A program made the position numbers and the translations under genes. Source: Saccharomonospora xinjiangensis XJ-54 (GTDB taxonomy: Bacteria > Actinomycetota > Actinomycetes > Mycobacteriales > Pseudonocardiaceae). Taken from it: 64,000 nucleotides of DNA. Positions within the stretch are counted from its first letter, which is position 1; every line of letters starts with the position of its first letter. A model generated the notes under the pieces. The model did no database searches. It worked only from the letters and a program-made list of their open reading frames with translations, and had not been told where the DNA came from. Shown in pieces: positions 57,965 to 64,000 of the stretch. The stretch lies in the NCBI RefSeq assembly GCF_000258175.1, contig NZ_JH636049.1, forward strand, positions 3,449,482-3,513,481, in the 5' to 3' direction.

Positions 57965-58792
57965 GTGCGACTTCGCAGGGTGCTCGTGGCCACGGACCTG
58001 TCCGAGGGTGCAGGGGCGGCAGTGCGGAGGGCCGCGAACCTCGCAGCCGCTCACGGTGCCGAGCTGACAGTGCTGTCAGTCCTTCCGCCGTCGCTCGCCC
58101 AGGATCTCTCCACCTTCGCGGGGCACGCCTTCGACAGCCATGTCGCCACTCACGCGCCTGCCTGGGCCGACGTCCGGCTGCGCACCGGCCCCGTGTCCGG
58201 CACGATCCTCGCCGAGGCCGCGGACCTCGCGGCCGACCTGCTCGTACTCGGCGCCAACGGAGACCGCGGTTTCGCGGGCGCATTCGTCGGCCATACGACG
58301 GCCAATGTCGCGCACGCCAGTGGCTGTCCCGTGCTGGTGGTGCGAACTCCGGTCAACGACGCCTCCGATTACGCCACCGTGCTGCTGGCCGTCGATGACA
58401 GTGACGAGGCACGCAGGGCTGCGGAGTTCGGAATGGCACTGACCCCCTCGGCCGTGCACATCGTCGCGCATGTGAGTGTGGTGATCGGCGAGCACCTGCT
58501 TCGGCTGCGGGGGCTCGGCGAGTCCGACATCGACGATCTCCGCGAGGCGAGTCTCGCGGAGATCCGGCCGAGGATCGAGGCTTTCGCCGCACGGCTCGAC
58601 CCCCGGCCGGACACAGTCGTTGTCGGCCCGGGAACACCGCAGCGGGCTCTGCCGGAGCTGGCTTCGCGCTACCTGGCCGATCTGGTGGTGACGGGCAGTG
58701 GTTCGAGCACCCGCTTCGAGCGCGTGCTGCTGGGCGGTGTCGCGCAGAGCGTGTTGCGGCATGTGCGCTCCGACGTACTGATCGTCCGCTGA
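57965..58792 (+). CDS. Universal stress protein with tandem Usp domains
   Basis: 275 aa, two Usp domains. The first (VLVATDLSEGAGAAVRRA) has a full ATP-binding signature GANGDRGFAGAFVGHTT. The second (VLLAVDDSDEARRAAEF) ends GSGSSTRFERVLLGGVAQS, also close to the ATP motif. Similar to the tandem USPs of the mycobacterial DosR regulon. GTG 57965. Confidence 0.9.
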   Translation: MRLRRVLVATDLSEGAGAAVRRAANLAAAHGAELTVLSVLPPSLAQDLSTFAGHAFDSHVATHAPAWADVRLRTGPVSGTILAEAADLAADLLVLGANGDRGFAGAFVGHTTANVAHASGCPVLVVRTPVNDASDYATVLLAVDDSDEARRAAEFGMALTPSAVHIVAHVSVVIGEHLLRLRGLGESDIDDLREASLAEIRPRIEAFAARLDPRPDTVVVGPGTPQRALPELASRYLADLVVTGSGSSTRFERVLLGGVAQSVLRHVRSDVLIVR

Positions 58793-58856
58793 TCACTCCG
58801 CTCGGCGCGGTTGTAAGCTCCTGCCTCGGCAAGATCGGTGACGTTGGGGGCTTCTC

Positions 58857-60074
58857 GTGTTCGGGATCATCCGCCCGTGCAGGCATCGGCTGTCCGCCGG
58901 CCTGCACGCGGAGTGGGTAGCGCACCTGTGCGGGCTGTGCTTGACGCTGCGCAACGAGCACGGGCAGCTCGCCAGGACGGCGACCAACTACGACGGGCTG
59001 GTCATCTCCGTGCTCGTGGAGGCACAGTCCGAGCACGAGGCGGGACGTCGCAAGGCGGGGCCGTGCCCGCTGCGCGGGATGCGCCGTGCCTCCGTGGCAG
59101 ACGGCGAGGGCAGCAGGCTCGCGGCGTCGGTGTCGCTCGTGCTGGCTTCGGCCAAGCTGCGCGACCACGCCGAGGACGGTGACGGCGCGTTGCGGCGGCC
59201 GGTGCTGGCCGGGCTGGCCCGTTCCGCGGCGGACCGGTGGGCCCGGCGTGGGGGCGCGACGGCCACCGGAATCGGGTTCGACACCTCGCCGTTGATCGAC
59301 GCCGTGGCTTCTCAGTCCACAGTGGAGCACTCGCTCGGCCATGGTGATTCCGTACTGAGCGCGACGGAACCCACCGAACTCGCGACGGCCGCCGCCTTCG
59401 CTCACACCGCCGTGCTCGCGGGCCACCCTGCGAACGTGGAACCGCTGGCCGAGGCGGGCCGGTTCTTTGGGAGGGTCGCGCATCTGCTCGACGCCGTCGA
59501 GGACCGCGACGACGATCTCGCATCGGGAGCCTGGAACCCGTTGACTGCCACTGGGACGTCGCTGGAGCACACGCACCGGTTGTGCGAGGACGCCGTGCGC
59601 GGTGTGCGGCTCGCCTTGCGTGACGTCGAGTTCACCCGCCCCGCACTGGCGCACGCGTTGCTGGTCCACGAACTCCACCATGCCGTGCGGCGCACGTTCG
59701 GCCACGCCGCCCGCCCACCCGGCCGCCATGAGAGCGGGTGGACGGCGGGAGCTCCCTCCGCCGGCCCGTACCGGGGGACATGGCCGGAGGGCGGGGTACC
59801 GCCGTACCCGGGCGAGCCTGCCGGTCCCACGCCGCCGCCGGATCACCATCCCATGGTCGGGGACGGCGATGGCGGGTGTTGCTGGGTGCCGAAGTTCCGC
59901 GTGCCGCCGAGGAAACGCAACGTGCTGCTGGGATGTCTTGTGGCGCCCTACATGTGCTGCACCTGCCAGTTCTGTTGCAGGGATCCGTGGCCCGGCCCGT
60001 GGAGCGGCCGCGCGCACGACGCCCTCTGCGACAACGGCGACTGCTCCGGCTGCGATTGCGGTTGCGACTGCTGA
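58857..60074 (+). CDS. DUF5685-like protein with a Cys-rich C-terminus
   Basis: 405 aa. The N-terminus is distinctive: FGIIRPCRHRLSAGLHAEW then HLCGLCLTLRNEHG and GPCPLRGM, so four Cys could bind metal. The middle is helical and contains DAVEDRDDDLASG. After a Gly/Pro linker the tail is extremely Cys-rich (CCW, PYMCCTCQFCCRDPW, and CDNGDCSGCDCGCDC at the end). No membrane helix or signal peptide. GTG 58857 with GGGGG 7 nt upstream; TAAGCT at 58813-58818 is a possible -10. The DUF5685 name is from resemblance and not certain. Confidence 0.65.
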   Translation: MFGIIRPCRHRLSAGLHAEWVAHLCGLCLTLRNEHGQLARTATNYDGLVISVLVEAQSEHEAGRRKAGPCPLRGMRRASVADGEGSRLAASVSLVLASAKLRDHAEDGDGALRRPVLAGLARSAADRWARRGGATATGIGFDTSPLIDAVASQSTVEHSLGHGDSVLSATEPTELATAAAFAHTAVLAGHPANVEPLAEAGRFFGRVAHLLDAVEDRDDDLASGAWNPLTATGTSLEHTHRLCEDAVRGVRLALRDVEFTRPALAHALLVHELHHAVRRTFGHAARPPGRHESGWTAGAPSAGPYRGTWPEGGVPPYPGEPAGPTPPPDHHPMVGDGDGGCCWVPKFRVPPRKRNVLLGCLVAPYMCCTCQFCCRDPWPGPWSGRAHDALCDNGDCSGCDCGCDC

Positions 60075-60252
60075 GCCACCGGCGTTTCGGATAGAAATTC
60101 CATTCGCGTTTTCTCCGGCGCTTTCACCCGGACAGCCGTCTTGTCAACGCACTCTCCGTACGGGTTTCATCACAGAGTGAAAACGCGCCGTCGATCGGTG
60201 AGGGAGGCGGACAGCACACCAGCTTGACGACGCCGAGTTCGGGGAGCGACCA

Positions 60253-61242
60253 GTGCCTATCTTCGGGATCGACATCTCGCATCACCAAGGAAGCTTCGAT
60301 GTGGCGCGCGCGGCCCGCGAGGGCATCGACTTCTTCATCTTCAAGGCCACAGAAGGCAGTGGCTTCACCGATTCCCGTTTCGGCGAGAACGTCGCGAAGG
60401 CGAGGAGGACGGGGAAACCGTTCGCGGCGTACCACTACCAGCGGTCGGGGGTGAGCGCGGCGGCTCAGGTGGCCCACGTGCGAAAAGTGGTGCCCACCAC
60501 CGTTCCCGTCATCCCCGATGTCGAGGCGAACAGCGGAGGCGTCTCGCTCACCCGTGAAATCGTGACGAGACTGCGTGACGCCGGGTACTCGGTGCCGCTG
60601 TTGTATCTGCCGAGGTGGTATTGGCAGCAGCTCGGCTCGCCCTCGCTGGCAGGACTGCCGCCACTGTGGTCGTCACGGTATCCGGACAACAAGGTCGGTG
60701 ACATCCGCGACGAATACGCCGACGTGCCCGCTCACTACTGGAACGGCTACGGCGGTCTACGGGTCGCCGTGCTCCAGTTCACGAGTTCGGCCAGGGTGGC
60801 CGGACGTTCGCCCATCGACGGCAACGCCTACCGGGGCACGCTGACACAGTTGCGCGCCCTGTTCCGCTCGTCGGGCGGGGCCCCTTCGATTCCGCAACAG
60901 GAGGACACCATGCCCGTGCAGTTGCCCGTCGGCGCCCACGCCAAGAGCTTCCAGATCCCCGAGGGGGCCGACAAACTCGCCATCAACTGTCCTCACGGCG
61001 AAATCAGGGTGAAAGCGCTGCTGTTCGTGGGAAACCGGTACCCGGACGGCGAGGAGAAGGACGGACTGCCCAAGTTCGACTTCCGGGGAAACCCCACGCC
61101 GGACGGCGGTAAGACGGTGCACCGGTTGCGCCCCTGGAGGGTCGAGATTCCCAAGGGCGCAACCAACGGCGCGCTCTACTACGACTACCCGAAGCCCGAC
61201 AGCCGTTACGAGTACCACGGTTCGCTCGACTTCGTGTTCTGA
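60253..61242 (+). CDS. GH25 lysozyme-like muramidase without a signal peptide
   Basis: 329 aa. GH25 domain (3-205): GIDISHHQG with Asp7, the catalytic pair in PVIPDVEANSG (Asp89 and Glu91), and RWYWQQLGSP near the end of the barrel. A Pro-rich linker leads to a C-terminal beta-rich domain of about 100 residues (QLPVGAHAKSFQIP ... SRYEYHGSLDFVF) that could bind cell wall. No export signal at the start, resembling a phage endolysin. GTG 60253 with GGAG 8 nt upstream. Convergent with the type VII effector candidate, 42 nt apart. Confidence 0.85.
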   Translation: MPIFGIDISHHQGSFDVARAAREGIDFFIFKATEGSGFTDSRFGENVAKARRTGKPFAAYHYQRSGVSAAAQVAHVRKVVPTTVPVIPDVEANSGGVSLTREIVTRLRDAGYSVPLLYLPRWYWQQLGSPSLAGLPPLWSSRYPDNKVGDIRDEYADVPAHYWNGYGGLRVAVLQFTSSARVAGRSPIDGNAYRGTLTQLRALFRSSGGAPSIPQQEDTMPVQLPVGAHAKSFQIPEGADKLAINCPHGEIRVKALLFVGNRYPDGEEKDGLPKFDFRGNPTPDGGKTVHRLRPWRVEIPKGATNGALYYDYPKPDSRYEYHGSLDFVF

Positions 61243-61284
61243 GCGTCTACTCGCACCGGGTCCGTCAGCGTCGGACGGCGGCGC

Positions 61285-63368
<2,084 letters not shown>

Positions 63369-63372
<4 letters not shown>

Positions 63373-63677
63373 ACCGTGTACCTCGCGATCGTGCTCCGCA
63401 CGGCGTCATCCTGCGCCTCGTAGGTGCGCTTCGCCGTGATGAGCTTGTCCTTGAGTTTCTCGACGCAGTCCGCGTACTCGTTGAACTGCCCGCTGGCCTC
63501 GGCGCAGTGCATGCTGGCACCCGCGCCGAACACCTGGCCCACGACGCCGAAGATTCCGGGGTCGGCAACGCAACTGCCGATCATCTCGCCTATCTCGCGA
63601 AGTGTGGCGGCAAGGTCGTCGAGCTGATTGCCGAAGGCGTCGAATGCCTCTGCTTCGGTCCGGAAACCCGCGCTCAC
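63369..63677 (-). CDS. EspC-like T7SS secretion-associated protein
   Basis: 102-aa helical protein with ADPGIFGVVGQVFGAG in the middle and two flanking helices (LDDLAATLREIGEMIG and GQFNEYADCVEKLKDKLITAKRTYEAQ), the layout of EspC/DUF2580 proteins secreted with ESX substrates. GTG 63677 overlaps the upstream gene by 4 nt, and the stop overlaps the WXG effector by 4 nt, so the three are co-translated. Confidence 0.75.
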
Positions 63678-64000
63678 CAGGGATTCACCTCGTCGTCCTC
63701 GTCCCGCTCCGGCCGACGGCGAGGTGCGGGCCTTGCCGAGGGCGGAGGAGCCACCGGCGGTTTAGGGCGCGGGTCCTCGTCCGGCTCCGCTGAGAACTTT
63801 CTGAAGTCCACTTCGGACTCACCGGGCTCGGCGGGAAGGAAACTTCGCACCATGTCGAGAGTCTGGCCACCGCCGATGACGGACTCCAGCGAACTCGCCA
63901 CGGCGCGCGCGGTTTCGCGCTGCGCCTGGCCTACGGTTTCCATGATCACCGATGTCAGCCTGGCGGGCCCTAGTTCACAGGCGCGCTTGCCGAGTTGCAG
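63674..64000 (-). CDS. C-terminal part of a YbaB/EbfC-like protein (cut by window end)
   Basis: The frame runs from the window edge without a stop, reading LQLGKRACELGPARLTSVI before the only internal starts (GTG 63949, ATG 63943), so the 5' end probably lies beyond 64000. The segment QAQRETARAVASSLESVI followed by a Pro/Arg-rich acidic tail resembles the C-terminus of the YbaB/EbfC nucleoid-associated proteins that often precede EspC-like genes in Pseudonocardiaceae. The assignment is tentative. Confidence 0.5.
   Translation of the reverse strand: MQLGKRACELGPARLTSVIMETVGQAQRETARAVASSLESVIGGGQTLDMVRSFLPAEPGESEVDFRKFSAEPDEDPRPKPPVAPPPSARPAPRRRPERDEDDEVNPW

Overview
The window is GC-rich, tightly packed actinobacterial chromosome. 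The gene order follows the Mycobacterium tuberculosis Rv1300-Rv1341 neighbourhood closely: prmC, the TsaC/Sua5 gene, wecA, an AtpI-like gene, atpBEFHAGDC, a DUF2550 gene, pduO and murA, then nucS, and later dinG, pncB, clpS, DUF2017, a P1 peptidase, mec, cysO, cysM, rhomboid, murI, an MBL hydrolase, rph and rdgB. Frequent GTG/TTG starts, abundant secreted lipoproteins, ehu transporters and a type VII secretion cassette at the right edge suggest a Pseudonocardiaceae-type organism (Saccharomonospora/Amycolatopsis-like). The family assignment is inference; the phylum is not in doubt.

Region by region. 1-2.5 kb: two ABC-2 exporter permeases whose ATPase lies off the left edge. 2.5-4.2 kb: a small monooxygenase-like protein, and an alpha/beta hydrolase divergent from a MerR regulator across a 19-bp-spacer promoter. 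4.2-17.6 kb: translation factors, wecA, the complete F1Fo ATP synthase operon, DUF2550, a cobalamin adenosyltransferase and a fosfomycin-insensitive-type MurA (Asp117). 17.6-25.8 kb: a LysE exporter, a complete ehuBCDA ectoine-type ABC importer, an enoyl-CoA hydratase, a NUDIX hydrolase, and a second ehu-like set with a binding protein and two permeases but no ATPase. 25.9-32.1 kb: nucS, and a PTS-type dihydroxyacetone kinase operon dhaKLM embedded among three related lipoproteins with duplicated Cys modules. 32.1-39.9 kb: FmdB, a phosphodiesterase, a GNAT acetyltransferase, a hydrolase, ctaD, serB2 and a Pth2-type hydrolase. 39.5-45 kb: dinG and a pncB-pncA-kinase NAD-salvage operon. 45-53.5 kb: the clpS to rdgB block. 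In it the clpS-DUF2017 pair is present twice, flanking the P1 peptidase. 53.6-60 kb: bcp, a lipoprotein, a periplasmic binding protein, a cold-shock gene with a structured leader, a universal stress protein and a Cys-rich DUF5685-like protein. 60-64 kb: a GH25 lysozyme without a signal peptide, facing a three-gene type VII secretion cassette that includes a 695-residue WXG-type effector candidate.

Two genome-scale patterns stand out. First, at least 18 genes have a TANNNT-like -10 box only 6-8 nt before the start codon, which predicts leaderless mRNAs. Second, a 21-nt-period repeat with core GTGTCCGCAC(TTC) occurs at three intergenic loci. At two of them the repeats form head-to-head arrays able to fold into very large hairpins at gene 3' ends. 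Perfect 12-15 bp inverted repeats also sit at other convergent gene junctions.
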